NCBI GenBank assembly: GCA_031316115.1
Contig: JALDRC010000001.1
Coordinates: forward strand, 496,001-560,000
Origin: Nitrososphaeraceae archaeon
GTDB lineage: Archaea > Thermoproteota > Nitrososphaeria > Nitrososphaerales > Nitrososphaeraceae
Length of the DNA: 64,000 nt
Reading direction: 5' to 3'
Part shown: piece by piece, positions 47,064 to 56,560 of the stretch
Layout: every line of letters starts with the position of its first letter
Numbering within the stretch: the first letter of the stretch is position 1
Position numbers and translations under genes: made by a program
The notes under the pieces: model-generated
What the model was told of the DNA's origin: nothing
Seen by the model: the letters and a program-made list of their open reading frames with translations, nothing else
Database searches by the model: none

Positions 47064-48480
47064 TTAAAGCCGCCAATTTTGGCATGTTGGTATCAACTTT
47101 TTCTCTTATCAATAGGTTATAATAGTTTACTAGTATATCTACCATCAATAACAAACCTATACCTCCTCCAAATAATCCTAGTACATCTGATATAGAGGCT
47201 AGCGCACCTATGGATGCTCCTCCAATAATGGTAACCGATGGAATATATTTATCCAAAACATTTTGTACAGAGCTCTGTGATCTCCTAAATCCAGGAATTT
47301 GTACATCTGCATCAAGAAGATTTTTAGCAGCAGTTTTGGAAGATAATCCACCTAGTTCTACCCATAGTTTACCAAAAACCGTAACAATTGATGTAATAAA
47401 GATGATATTAACTACTGCTCTGACAGGATCTTGGGCAGCAACATCCAACCCTCTTGGAGTAGTTATGTAATATAATATGCCACCAGTTGGGGTTTGTTGT
47501 TGAGAAGGATCGAATTGCGCTATCCAGTTAAACCACGGATTATCATTTTGTGGATTATAATTTGCCCAGAGCATCTGTCCCATAAATATCGCATTAGCTA
47601 TCAATGCAGTAGATAAAATAACCGGTATATTGGACACATATAAAAGTTTTATAGGATATACAGCAGTAAAGCCACGATATTTTGTAGAAACAATAGGAAT
47701 ATCAATATGTATTCCCTGTGTATAAACAAGAGCTGCTAATACCCCTCCCGTAAGAATCAATGTAAACACACTAGGAAGTTGACCACTTCTAAAAAATACG
47801 TCAGAGAGATCCCCTTTTGCAGCAGAGTCAATAATAAAGGGAAATATCCCAACAGGACCATCAGGCCCTGCAATTGGGCTAAATACACTCCACAAAATTG
47901 TTTGTGCAACACCGGCCATGATGAATAGACTTATGCCTGAACCTAGACCCCAGCCTTTCTGAATTAACTCATCTAAATACATCACGATAACACTAGTAAA
48001 AATTAACTGCGCAATCAGGATGTAAGTAAATTCAGGAGAGGCAACTAGAGGACCATAAACGCTAGCACCGTACAAACCACCTTCTGCACATATAACAACT
48101 ATAGTAACAATTTTGGTTGCAGAGGTAAATAATGCTCTGTCATCAGTATTTTTGAAATTCAATTTAAGAATATCTGATCCTTTGAGAAGCTGCATCAATA
48201 GACCAGCTGTGACAATAGGCCCGATTCCAAGTTCTAGGATAGTACCCTGTTGTGCAGCAAAAATAACACGGGCAAAGGCTAAAAAGTCAAATTGTGGTTC
48301 ATCAGTAACACCGTAAAGTGGAATCTGACCCATCACGAGATAAGCAAAAACTGCTATTCCACACCATACAAATTTTTCTGTTAGTGTAATTTTCTTTTTA
48401 GGTTTTTCTACCTGTGGAATATATTTAGATATAGTTTTAATTGTTTTTCGAATAAAACCTTCATTCTGGATTGTACTCAT
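47047..48480 (-). CDS. secY: Preprotein translocase subunit SecY
   Basis: Channel subunit of the Sec translocon. 477 residues with about ten membrane spans. Family marks: LGIGPIVTAGLLMQLLKGS (about 99-117), GLGSGISLFIMAGVAQTI (about 183-200), and GIHIDIPIVSTKYRGFTAVYPIKLLYVSNIP in the cytoplasmic loop that contacts the ribosome. An insertion rich in Asn, Pro and Gln lies in the late external loop (NPQNDNPWFNW). It follows the uL15 gene by 2 bp. Confidence 0.96.
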   Translation of the reverse strand: MSTIQNEGFIRKTIKTISKYIPQVEKPKKKITLTEKFVWCGIAVFAYLVMGQIPLYGVTDEPQFDFLAFARVIFAAQQGTILELGIGPIVTAGLLMQLLKGSDILKLNFKNTDDRALFTSATKIVTIVVICAEGGLYGASVYGPLVASPEFTYILIAQLIFTSVIVMYLDELIQKGWGLGSGISLFIMAGVAQTILWSVFSPIAGPDGPVGIFPFIIDSAAKGDLSDVFFRSGQLPSVFTLILTGGVLAALVYTQGIHIDIPIVSTKYRGFTAVYPIKLLYVSNIPVILSTALIANAIFMGQMLWANYNPQNDNPWFNWIAQFDPSQQQTPTGGILYYITTPRGLDVAAQDPVRAVVNIIFITSIVTVFGKLWVELGGLSSKTAAKNLLDADVQIPGFRRSQSSVQNVLDKYIPSVTIIGGASIGALASISDVLGLFGGGIGLLLMVDILVNYYNLLIREKVDTNMPKLAALIGRKE

Positions 48481-48482
48481 TA

Positions 48483-48908
48483 TTATTCACCATTCTCAAT
48501 TACGTTACCCCCGATTGCTTGAATTTTTGTCAAAGCGTTTTTTGAAACAGATTGTATTTTTATACTTAATTTTGTCTTTAGATTACCAGAACCTAATAAT
48601 TTGTGATATCCAAGAGAACTTAAATCTAGAATATTCTTTTCCTTTAAATTCTCTTTATTTTGCTCATATATTGATTCTATATCTCTAAGATTTATCCATT
48701 TTTTTACGATATTTTTATGATGAGAAGTATTTTGACTATGACCAAAATGATCTGGTTCTTCAATAACAGTCCTGATCCAAAAGTGTTTATGCTTGCCTGC
48801 TTGACCAACTCCGCCTCTAGAACCAGATTGTCGATGTTGTCCTATTTGACCCCATCCACAATATCTACTACCTCTTTGTCTTCTGCTTTTCCTTAATCTA
48901 GTAGCCAT
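48483..48908 (-). CDS. rpl15: 50S ribosomal protein uL15
   Basis: 141 residues. N-terminal arginine- and glycine-rich RNA-binding tail (RLRKSRRQRGSRYCGWGQIG, then SGSRGGVGQAGKHKHFW) followed by the mixed domain ending LSIKIQSVSKNALTKIQAIG. Shorter than bacterial L15 and typical for archaea. Directly precedes secY. Confidence 0.95.
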   Translation of the reverse strand: MATRLRKSRRQRGSRYCGWGQIGQHRQSGSRGGVGQAGKHKHFWIRTVIEEPDHFGHSQNTSHHKNIVKKWINLRDIESIYEQNKENLKEKNILDLSSLGYHKLLGSGNLKTKLSIKIQSVSKNALTKIQAIGGNVIENGE

Positions 48909-48992
48909 TGTCTATATACCTCAAGTAATTTGAATTATTAAAAACGTTTAGCATAATCATTCTCATTCTTTGATAAATAAAATTTGTAGTAT

Positions 48993-49436
48993 TTATATCA
49001 TTCTCCTAATAAGTTCGGTGAGATCATTGTTTTCTCCTAATACTCCTTTTTGGGAAAATTGAGTTTTAGTTTTTCTATTAAAACCACCCTTTGGTGGACT
49101 CAGTGAGAACCATGGTTTAATACTTTCAATATCAGATAAATTCAAATTATTTGTAAATATGGCATTTGCTAGTTCAGTTATTGAACCATAATCTTTTGGA
49201 AGGTTATCATTAGTAAGTGTTTTCCAACCCTTGATTTTTCCCCTTTTTTCTAACAACTCGTTTATTATTGATACATCAACTGACTTCCATGCTACATGTT
49301 CTTTTACTTTTCTTAACATTCCTAGTGTCTGAGACTCTTCTTTAACAATCGTAGCGTTGAATTTTCTTTTCAGATTAAGATTTTCCAATGTTTTTTCAGC
49401 CCAATGAGACACATTGACTAGTCCTCTAACTCTCAA
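48993..49436 (-). CDS. rpl30: 50S ribosomal protein uL30
   Basis: 147 residues, archaeal long form. RVRGLVNVSHWAEKTLENLNL at the N-terminus and KIKGWKTLTNDNLPKDYGSI in the middle are characteristic. The start is a TTG at 49436; the in-frame upstream codons quickly reach a stop, so no ATG is available. The C-terminal block SPPKGGFNRKTKTQFSQKG is rRNA-binding. Confidence 0.93.
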   Translation of the reverse strand: MRVRGLVNVSHWAEKTLENLNLKRKFNATIVKEESQTLGMLRKVKEHVAWKSVDVSIINELLEKRGKIKGWKTLTNDNLPKDYGSITELANAIFTNNLNLSDIESIKPWFSLSPPKGGFNRKTKTQFSQKGVLGENNDLTELIRRMI

Positions 49437-49457
49437 TACTAAATAAACCGTATCATA

Positions 49458-50078
49458 TCACCCTGCAGTATATGTACTTCTTAGAGCATTAAATATAGCC
49501 TTTGTTGTAGATGCCATTGTATTAGTTGAACCAAAAGATTTAGTCCATGCATCCTTCAGACCTGCTAACTTGAGAAGTGATCTTATATTTTCACCTGCTA
49601 CCAAACCCAGACCCCTTGGACCTGGAAGTATTTCAATCGTAACACTACCGCCTTTTCCAGATACCTTAAATGGTATCGAATGAAGTTGATTACATCTGCA
49701 TTCCCAACTACCACATCCTAGTTTAATGGGAATCACATTCAGGTATGCTGAATTGATTGCCTTATCTATTGCGTTTCGCATTTGGGCTGCCTTTCCATTC
49801 CCAATTCCAAACCATCCTGCTTCATTGCCAACAGCCACCAAAGCAGCAAATCTTGTCATTTCCCCTGCATCTGTTTGTTTTTGTACTATTCCTACGTGAA
49901 CGACTTGAGATTTAATATCTGGGATCAAACGCTTTACTATTTCAGACTCTTGGATCCTCATGCCATTCTCAAATACTTCATCCATAGAGGTTATTTTACC
50001 CCCAGCCACCATTATTCCCAAGCTAGTTCTTGGTTTCCATTCGACTGTTTTCTCGTCACGAGTATATCGTTGACTCAT
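49458..50078 (-). CDS. rps5: 30S ribosomal protein uS5
   Basis: 206 residues. Contains the double-stranded RNA-binding S5 fold: FAALVAVGNEAGWFGIGNGK (about 73-92) and GSVTIEILPGPRGLGLVAGE (about 138-157), plus the archaeal CGSWECRC insert. It overlaps the uL18 gene by 4 bp. Confidence 0.96.
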   Translation of the reverse strand: MSQRYTRDEKTVEWKPRTSLGIMVAGGKITSMDEVFENGMRIQESEIVKRLIPDIKSQVVHVGIVQKQTDAGEMTRFAALVAVGNEAGWFGIGNGKAAQMRNAIDKAINSAYLNVIPIKLGCGSWECRCNQLHSIPFKVSGKGGSVTIEILPGPRGLGLVAGENIRSLLKLAGLKDAWTKSFGSTNTMASTTKAIFNALRSTYTAG

Positions 50079-50746
50079 TGGTTTTCTGCCTCCTCCTTTG
50101 TTTCAATAGTTTTTTCCTTTTGTTTACGCTTTAAATTATTTTTAATTTTTTTACTCTCCTCAACTTTTCTATTAATATTGAGATCCGAATTTAATATATT
50201 ATTTTTAATTTCTTCAAAATGCGCCTTGTACTCTTCAGGGGTTAGTCCTCTTTTTATCATGCTTGAAAACCTGGTTGTATAGAGGTCTTTATCTTCTTTT
50301 AGTAATAAGGCATATTCAGAGATATGTTCGCCTCTGATCCTATTTTCTGATGGAAAGGAGTCTACAGAAACAGGTATCTTTAGACCGCCATCAATAATTC
50401 CTTTGAGACAAGAAGCAGTTCTCTGAGTATATTGATCTTTACCTGTATATAGTACAGCTTCTCCAAAGCCATCATGGGATGCTTTTTTTCCCAATAACAA
50501 ACCAGTAAGATAAGAGGCAGGAATAGAGTTTAATGATCCTTTCCATCCAAGATTCTCTAAATTTGAAGAATGGGCATAAGCTATAACCCTATCTCCAGAA
50601 AGATGAGGTTCAATTAATTGAGTAAGAACATTTTGGTTACTGAATTTGATTGTAACAAAATTCTTCTTACTTAATAACAGTGATGAGCGTTTCCTATAAT
50701 TGGTTTTTTTATCTCGAATTCTCTTTAAGGTATGAATATAAGTCAA
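50075..50746 (-). CDS. rpl18: 50S ribosomal protein uL18
   Basis: Binds 5S rRNA. 223 residues: YIHTLKRIRDKKTNYRKRSSL at the N-terminus, GLLLGKKASHDGFGEAVLYTG and FPSENRIRGEHISEYA in the body, and a C-terminal extension from about 190 that is almost only Lys, Glu, Asn and Arg (KKIKNNLKRKQKEKTIET). The extension is longer than in many archaea and probably disordered. It is the first gene of the cluster visible here, after an 80-bp gap from larB. Confidence 0.95.
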   Translation of the reverse strand: MTYIHTLKRIRDKKTNYRKRSSLLLSKKNFVTIKFSNQNVLTQLIEPHLSGDRVIAYAHSSNLENLGWKGSLNSIPASYLTGLLLGKKASHDGFGEAVLYTGKDQYTQRTASCLKGIIDGGLKIPVSVDSFPSENRIRGEHISEYALLLKEDKDLYTTRFSSMIKRGLTPEEYKAHFEEIKNNILNSDLNINRKVEESKKIKNNLKRKQKEKTIETKEEAENQ

Positions 50747-50827
50747 TACATTTCAATCTCCAATTTGGTGAATATTTATTGCAGAAAAAGTAAATCACTT
50801 ATAAACGTTTTATTAAAGAAATATTTG

Positions 50828-51607
50828 CTATCGGGAACACATTCTATTAGATATCAATGAAGCATAGGCTCCTGCTCCTATTCCATTATCGATATTGACA
50901 ACAGTAAGCCCTAACGAACAACTTTGAAGCATGGAAGAAAGTGCTGCTACTCCGTCAGATCCAAAACCATATCCTATCGAAGTGGGTACTCCTATGACAG
51001 GTACGTCTACACAAGAAGAAACTATTGATGGCAACGCACCCTCCATCCCTGCTACTACGATAATGGCATGGACATTTTGATTTATCATTTCTTTAAGTGA
51101 TGAAAAAATCCTATGAATGCCTGCTACACCTACATCATATGATATAATTGCATGACACCCCATAGCTTTAGATACTAATCTAGCTTCTTCTGCTATTCCT
51201 ATATCCGATGTACCTGCAGATATGATACCGATTCTAGAATTTTCATTTACTTTTATCGATTTATTTTTAGATAGCAGTATTGTAGAACTATTTTTCCCAA
51301 TTTCAAAATAATATTTATTTTTCTTACAATATACTTGTAACTTTTTTGCGTAGTCCTTTGAAATTCTACTAATAACCACAATATCATTCCTGTGTAATAC
51401 TTTTGTAACGATTGTAACGATATCAGAATACTCTTTTTTTTCAGCATATATTATTTCAGGAATTCCTCTTCTAATTTCGCGATTTATATCTAGTTTAGCA
51501 ATGTTTTTCTCAATATTTTCAACATACGAGAAAGAAATTAATTTTTTGAAATCATTTAAAGAGAGCGATCCTTCATTATATTTTTGTAGTATCTCTTCAA
51601 GTCTCAT
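50828..51607 (-). CDS. larB: LarB, pyridinium-3,5-biscarboxylic acid mononucleotide synthase
   Basis: First step of nickel-pincer nucleotide (NPN) synthesis: carboxylates and hydrolyses nicotinic acid adenine dinucleotide. 259 residues; the C-terminal half is a PurE-like domain with GIISAGTSDIGIAEEAR (about 122-138), DVGVAGIHRI, VVAGMEGALPSIV and GIGAGAYAS. Its ATG abuts the mdh stop codon with no gap, so mdh and larB form one transcript. larC and larE are divergent on the other side of mdh. Confidence 0.9.
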   Translation of the reverse strand: MRLEEILQKYNEGSLSLNDFKKLISFSYVENIEKNIAKLDINREIRRGIPEIIYAEKKEYSDIVTIVTKVLHRNDIVVISRISKDYAKKLQVYCKKNKYYFEIGKNSSTILLSKNKSIKVNENSRIGIISAGTSDIGIAEEARLVSKAMGCHAIISYDVGVAGIHRIFSSLKEMINQNVHAIIVVAGMEGALPSIVSSCVDVPVIGVPTSIGYGFGSDGVAALSSMLQSCSLGLTVVNIDNGIGAGAYASLISNRMCSR

Positions 51608-52558
51608 TTATTTATTATTTGTTAGCCCTAATGATCTTAACGCCTCTTTCACACTATTTACACCAAGATCAAATACAGACCTTTCAAAATTATTGAGCTC
51701 AATCTCTATTATATCTTCTATACCATTAGATCCTAATACTGCTGGAACTCCAATACACAAATCTGAGACTCCATACTCGCCCTCTAAATAGGCAGATACT
51801 GGGATAACCATCTTTTTATTTTTTATTATACTTTCAATCATAGTAGCAACGGCATTTCCTGGAGCATTTATAGTTGCGCCTTTTAAGGATATAACCTCAG
51901 CAGCTACTTTTTTAGTTTTTTCGTAAATTTCTAAAGATTGTTCTTCAGACAAGAAATGCTTTAAAGGTATCCCTCCTATGGAAGAAAATCTTGTTAATGG
52001 TAACATATTTTCGCCATGTTCACTTATTACCATAGCTTGTATAGAATCCCTGGATAAACCGGTATAAGTATGAATAAAACTCTTGAATCGTGATAAATCC
52101 AACATACCTCCCATCCCTAAAACTCTTTTTTTCATAAATTTTGTTGTTTTTAAAGCTAGATAGGTCATAGGATCTAATGGATTAGTTACGACTATCAATA
52201 TACTATTTTTTGCATAGGTAGATATCTTGGTAGAAACATCTTTAACTATGCTGGCGTTTTTGTTTAGGAGATCCATACGAGTCATTCCGGGTTTTCTCCC
52301 TATTCCAGCTACAAGTACAACAAAATCCGAATTTCCCATTTCTTCATAATTGTTTGATCCTTTAATTGTTACATCAATGCCTAGTTCAGACAATTGATGG
52401 TTCATATCCATTGATTCCCCTTGTGGTAATCCCTCAACTACATCTAAGAGTACTATATCATCTAATTCTCTTAGAGCACAATTTATTGCAATGGAAGCAC
52501 CTACTTTCCCTGACCCAATTATAGAAATTGTCATTTGATTGGATCTTTGCGAAGACAA
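51608..52558 (-). CDS. mdh: Malate dehydrogenase (LDH-like family)
   Basis: NAD(P)-dependent interconversion of malate and oxaloacetate. 316 residues: [20 protein letters not shown] (about 11-30) for the Rossmann loop with an acidic DVVEG after the second strand (favouring NAD), [16 protein letters not shown] with the substrate arginine pair, [22 protein letters not shown] with the third arginine, and [10 protein letters not shown] with the catalytic histidine. The active-site loop R-K-P-G-M-T-R is the malate type. Coupled to larB. Confidence 0.92.
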   Translation of the reverse strand: MSSQRSNQMTISIIGSGKVGASIAINCALRELDDIVLLDVVEGLPQGESMDMNHQLSELGIDVTIKGSNNYEEMGNSDFVVLVAGIGRKPGMTRMDLLNKNASIVKDVSTKISTYAKNSILIVVTNPLDPMTYLALKTTKFMKKRVLGMGGMLDLSRFKSFIHTYTGLSRDSIQAMVISEHGENMLPLTRFSSIGGIPLKHFLSEEQSLEIYEKTKKVAAEVISLKGATINAPGNAVATMIESIIKNKKMVIPVSAYLEGEYGVSDLCIGVPAVLGSNGIEDIIEIELNNFERSVFDLGVNSVKEALRSLGLTNNK

Positions 52559-52692
52559 ATTATAATCTTACTAAATTTTTTAAGTTCAATAATGAAAAAT
52601 TACATTACAGCGGTTTCATAGTATTCTAATTAGTATAAGTATATAAAAAAATAATTATCACATTTTAGTTTATTATTAAAAGGAGATAATAC
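52559..52692 (+). promoter_or_regulatory. Divergent mdh-larB / larC-larE promoter region
   Basis: 134 bp. For larC, TATA-like AGTATATAAAA lies at about 52638-52648 and a Shine-Dalgarno-type AGGAG at about 52681-52685, seven bases before the TTG at 52693. The two cofactor half-operons thus share one control region. Confidence 0.5.
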
Positions 52693-53931
52693 TTGTCTAA
52701 AATAACTGTAATAGACCCTCAAATATCAGGAATTTCAGGAGACATGTTACTGTCAGCTTTAGTTGATGCAGGAGCTGAAAGCAAGAAAATTATTGATTCT
52801 ATTTACAATTGCGAAAATTATATTCCTGGAACTAAATTAATGGATGTTAGATTTGAAAAAATAAGTGTTAATGGATTCAAGGCTACTAAGTTTTTTGTTC
52901 AATATAAAGATAAGATGTCAGAACGAAGAGGTCTAGACATGTATAACATCCTAGCCAGTTGTTGTGAAAAACTCAATTTAAATCAACGAACAAAGATTTT
53001 TTCCTTAAATTCACTAAAGACATTATTAAATGCAGAATCCAGAATACATGGTGAACCACTTGAAAAGATTCACTTGCATGAAATCTCTAATTTAGACACG
53101 TTTATTGATTTAATTGGATGTTCAATTGCACTTGAAGATTTAAAAATTTTTGATTCAAAAGTAGTGACAACTCATATTTCAGTAGGTAATGGATTGACTT
53201 CTTTCTCCCATGGTACTATCTCAAATCCTACTAATGCTGTTTTAGAAATATTCAAAGGGAAAACATTTGTCCTAGCTGGGAATAATCTTGGAGAAATTAC
53301 TACCCCTACAGGCGCAGCGATTTTAGTAAATCTAGCCTCTGAATGCGTAGATTACTATCCTAAAATGATCCCTGAAAGAATTGGTTTGGGAACTGGCAAT
53401 AAAAAATTTGATAACTATCCTAATATTCTCAGAGTAGTATTAGGAAATGATCCTCAAGCATCATTGCCAAATTATGAAGATATTATATTATTAGAAACTA
53501 ACGTAGACGATTTATCTGGTGAAATTCTAGGTAATTTAATAGAAGTACTCATGAAGGAAGGAGCAAAGGATGTCACTATACTTCCAGGTATAACAAAGAA
53601 GAATAGACCTACAAACGTGGTAAGGATAATTACTGATAAATCCAAGATGAATGAAATGATAGAGAAACTTTACCTAGAATCTGGTACAGCTGGTATCAGG
53701 ATTCAGGAGGTAAAAAGAGTAGTATTAAATAGAGATATTATCACAATTTCCATCTCTTTGCGAAATAACAGATTTGACATCAGAGTCAAACTGAGTAAAG
53801 ATTCAAATGGTAAAATAATAAATGTTAAACCAGAATTTGAAGATCTGAAAAAAATTTCTGAAACTACTGGTTTGCCTTTAAGAGATGTAATGGATCAAGC
53901 CATATATCAGGTATTATTAAAATTCAATTGA
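52693..53931 (+). CDS. larC: LarC, nickel insertion into the NPN cofactor
   Basis: CTP-dependent cyclometallase that inserts Ni into the pincer nucleotide. 412 residues. DPQISGISGDMLLSALVDAG (about 8-27), EKIHLHEISNLDTFIDLIG (about 128-146) and ELNVDDLSGE-type ETNVDDLSGEILG (about 275) and TKKNRPTNVVRII are LarC signatures. Bacterial LarC is often made from two frames by programmed frameshifting; here it is one continuous frame. TTG start supported by an AGGAG at proper distance. Next gene starts 10 bp later. Confidence 0.92.
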   Translation: MSKITVIDPQISGISGDMLLSALVDAGAESKKIIDSIYNCENYIPGTKLMDVRFEKISVNGFKATKFFVQYKDKMSERRGLDMYNILASCCEKLNLNQRTKIFSLNSLKTLLNAESRIHGEPLEKIHLHEISNLDTFIDLIGCSIALEDLKIFDSKVVTTHISVGNGLTSFSHGTISNPTNAVLEIFKGKTFVLAGNNLGEITTPTGAAILVNLASECVDYYPKMIPERIGLGTGNKKFDNYPNILRVVLGNDPQASLPNYEDIILLETNVDDLSGEILGNLIEVLMKEGAKDVTILPGITKKNRPTNVVRIITDKSKMNEMIEKLYLESGTAGIRIQEVKRVVLNRDIITISISLRNNRFDIRVKLSKDSNGKIINVKPEFEDLKKISETTGLPLRDVMDQAIYQVLLKFN

Positions 53932-53941
53932 GTGAATGTAA

Positions 53942-54754
53942 TTGATGAACCATGAATCCAGTTTCTTGGAAATGAAAGCTTGGTTTGATAAAAATACTGA
54001 AGGTAATGTTCTGGTTGCTTTGTCTGGTGGGGTAGACAGCGCAGTTGTTGCTCTGGCGGCAAAACATGCTTTACAAGATAAAGCTGTAGCTATGACAGCT
54101 AATTACCAAACCTTAGCAGAATCAGAAATGATTACAGCAATAAATGTTGCAAAAGAAATAGGCATCAGACACAAAGTAATTCAGTATAATGAATTAGATG
54201 AACCTAACTTTAGAAAAAATGACCGTTTAAGATGCTATTATTGTAGAAAATCATTATCACAATACTTAATTTCATATGCTAAGGAATTGGGTATTTCATG
54301 TATTGTAGATGGCACTAATGCAGACGACGTATTTGACTTTCGTCCTGGAATCAAAGCATTACATGAGTCTGGAATTAAAAGTCCTTTATTAGAAAAGAAA
54401 ATAGGAAAAAGTGTGATAAGACAAATAGCTAAACATTACAAATTATCTAATTACAATAAACCTTCAAATTCGTGTCTAGCTTCAAGAATTCCTCATGGAA
54501 TAACTATTACCCAACAAAAATTAAAAAAAATAGAATACGCTGAAAAAATTATAAAAGATTTATTTAAAGTTGAACAAGTGCGCGTAAGAGACCATAATGA
54601 TATAGCTCGTATTGAAATAGACATCAAAGAGTTTCCAAAAATGTTTGATTTAAAAAAGTTGAACAGCGCAGACTGTTTATTAAAAAAAGTAGGATTTAGA
54701 TATGTGTCCCTTGATTTGGGTGGATATAAAAGTGGAAAATTGGTTGTGTTATAA
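53942..54754 (+). CDS. larE: LarE, ATP-dependent sulfur transferase (three-cysteine type)
   Basis: Adds sulfur to the adenylated pincer precursor. 270 residues. PP-loop SGGVDS at 28-33. Cysteines C98 and C101 (CYYC) and C178 (NSCLASR) are all present. The Lactobacillus enzyme sacrifices a single cysteine, whereas LarE with three such cysteines binds a [4Fe-4S] cluster and can turn over; this sequence fits the latter. It lies between larC (10 bp) and a cysteine desulfurase gene (6 bp), a likely source of the sulfur. Confidence 0.92.
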   Translation: MMNHESSFLEMKAWFDKNTEGNVLVALSGGVDSAVVALAAKHALQDKAVAMTANYQTLAESEMITAINVAKEIGIRHKVIQYNELDEPNFRKNDRLRCYYCRKSLSQYLISYAKELGISCIVDGTNADDVFDFRPGIKALHESGIKSPLLEKKIGKSVIRQIAKHYKLSNYNKPSNSCLASRIPHGITITQQKLKKIEYAEKIIKDLFKVEQVRVRDHNDIARIEIDIKEFPKMFDLKKLNSADCLLKKVGFRYVSLDLGGYKSGKLVVL

Positions 54755-54760
54755 TAATTC

Positions 54761-55963
54761 TTGATAAAAAAGATTAGCAATAGAAACATAATATACTTGG
54801 ATAACGCAGCTTCTACTCCTTTAAATAAAGATGTAATAAATGAAATGCTTCCATTCATAAAAAATGATTATGGAAACCCTTCGTCAGTTCACGAAAAAGG
54901 AAGAAAGGTAAAAGTGGCTATTCAAAATTCTAGAAAAAGAGTCGCAAGATTAATAGGTGCAAATTCTAGTGAAATATTTTTTACTTCAGGTGGAACTGAA
55001 TCGAATAATCTTGCACTTAAAGGATTTTGTGAATATCTTAGAGAAACAGATGAACAGAGGAACCAAATCATCATTAGTACAATTGAACATGATACAATTT
55101 TGGAAACATCTATATTCTTAAAAAAATATGGATTTGATATAAAATTTTTAGATGTAGATTCTCATGGTATTGTCGAACCAAGTCGTTTTAAAAACCTGCT
55201 AAATGAAAAAACTGGTTTAGTCAGCATAATGCTGGCAAATAATGAGGTAGGTACTATTCAACCGATATCTGAATTAGCTAAGATTACCCATGATTTTGAC
55301 AAAAATATTTTTTTCCATACTGATGCAGTACAGGGAGCAGGTAAAATTCCTATAGATGTGAGAGAATTGGATGTGGATTCTTTATCAATTTCATCCCATA
55401 AAATATATGGACCTAAAGGAGTAGGGGCGCTTTATATTAAGAAATCTAGAAAAATACACCCTTTGATTCATGGAGGAGGACAGGAATCATCTATCAGGTC
55501 TGGAACTGAAAATGTTTATGGAATTGTTGGATTCGGAAAAGCAGCAGAGATTAGTTTAAAGAACTTAAAAAAAAATTTTGATTATTTGAAATCCTCCAGA
55601 GATTACTTGATAAAAAAAATTCTATCGAATATTTCTGGAACTAGTTTGAATGGATCCTATGAGTCAAGATTACCAAATAATGTTAACATTACATTTCTTG
55701 GAGTTAATGGTGAAGAATTAATAGTCGAGTTAGATGAACATGGGATAGAAGCGTCGACTGGTTCAGCATGTTCAACAAATAAACAAAAATCATCACATGT
55801 TCTGAAGGCGATGGGATTAGATTATGAAGAAATTTCAGGATCAATAAGATTTTCACTAGGAATCCAGAATACGAAAGAAGAATTAGATAAAACTGTGGAA
55901 ATATTATCTGTTGTAATAGCTGATTTGAGAGATCGATCTCCATTCAAAATAAAATATCAATAG
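54761..55963 (+). CDS. Cysteine desulfurase (NifS/IscS family)
   Basis: PLP enzyme that releases persulfide sulfur from cysteine. 400 residues. YLDNAASTPLN at the start, TSGGTESNNLALKG (about 75-88), HTDAVQGAGKIPIDV with the PLP-binding Asp, SISSHKIYGPKGVGALY with the Schiff-base lysine (K of SSHK), SSIRSGTENVYGIVG, and the mobile-loop STGSACST with the active cysteine (about 337). It starts with TTG at 54761 six bases after larE. No scaffold protein gene is near, so I connect it first with LarE; it may also serve Fe-S assembly generally. Confidence 0.92.
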   Translation: MIKKISNRNIIYLDNAASTPLNKDVINEMLPFIKNDYGNPSSVHEKGRKVKVAIQNSRKRVARLIGANSSEIFFTSGGTESNNLALKGFCEYLRETDEQRNQIIISTIEHDTILETSIFLKKYGFDIKFLDVDSHGIVEPSRFKNLLNEKTGLVSIMLANNEVGTIQPISELAKITHDFDKNIFFHTDAVQGAGKIPIDVRELDVDSLSISSHKIYGPKGVGALYIKKSRKIHPLIHGGGQESSIRSGTENVYGIVGFGKAAEISLKNLKKNFDYLKSSRDYLIKKILSNISGTSLNGSYESRLPNNVNITFLGVNGEELIVELDEHGIEASTGSACSTNKQKSSHVLKAMGLDYEEISGSIRFSLGIQNTKEELDKTVEILSVVIADLRDRSPFKIKYQ

Positions 55964-56000
55964 AAAAAATTTTATTATTATTGTGTATATTTCAGATGTA

Positions 56001-56471
56001 ATGAGTCAAAAGAGTTTAAAGGAAGGAGAACAAGCTCCAGATTTTGAAATTCCAGATATAAATATGAACAATATGAAATTAAGTGATATAAAAGGAAAGA
56101 AGATAGTACTTGCATTTTTTCCAGCCGCGGAATCTCCTGTGTGTACAAATGAAATGTGTAATTTTAGGGATTCTCTGAATGATATAACTAATAAAAATAC
56201 ACAACTCATAGGAATTTCAGTTGATGGCCCATTTGCGAATAAAATGTTTACCGAAAATCATCACTTAAATTTTCCAATCTTGAGTGATTATAAGAGACAG
56301 GTCATAAGCGATTATGGTATAGTTATGAAAGATTTGGCTGCATTGAAAGATTATAATGCTGCAAAGAGATCTATTTTTATTTTGGATGAAAATAAAAAGA
56401 TAATATATAAATGGATATCGGATAATCCATTAGTCGAACCAAATTATGATGAGATAAAAAATAACATATAA
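56001..56471 (+). CDS. Peroxiredoxin (AhpC/TSA family)
   Basis: Thiol peroxidase of the redoxin fold. The motif FFPAAESPVCTNEMC carries the peroxidatic cysteine and a second cysteine five residues later, an atypical two-cysteine layout; LIGISVDGPFANKMF and NAAKRSIFILDENKKI follow. The frame opens at a GTG at 55983, but the ATG at 56001 gives a normal beginning (MSQKSLKEGEQAPDFEIPD), and a TTTATTA near 55972 places transcription close to it. It is 37 bp after the desulfurase gene. Confidence 0.88.
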   Translation: MSQKSLKEGEQAPDFEIPDINMNNMKLSDIKGKKIVLAFFPAAESPVCTNEMCNFRDSLNDITNKNTQLIGISVDGPFANKMFTENHHLNFPILSDYKRQVISDYGIVMKDLAALKDYNAAKRSIFILDENKKIIYKWISDNPLVEPNYDEIKNNI

Positions 56472-56560
56472 TAATTAATTTGATTCTATTAGCAAAAAAA
56501 ACATTGCTATGAATTAAAAATATAATTTTTTTCGTTTAAAATTTTAAGTCATTAATAAAA

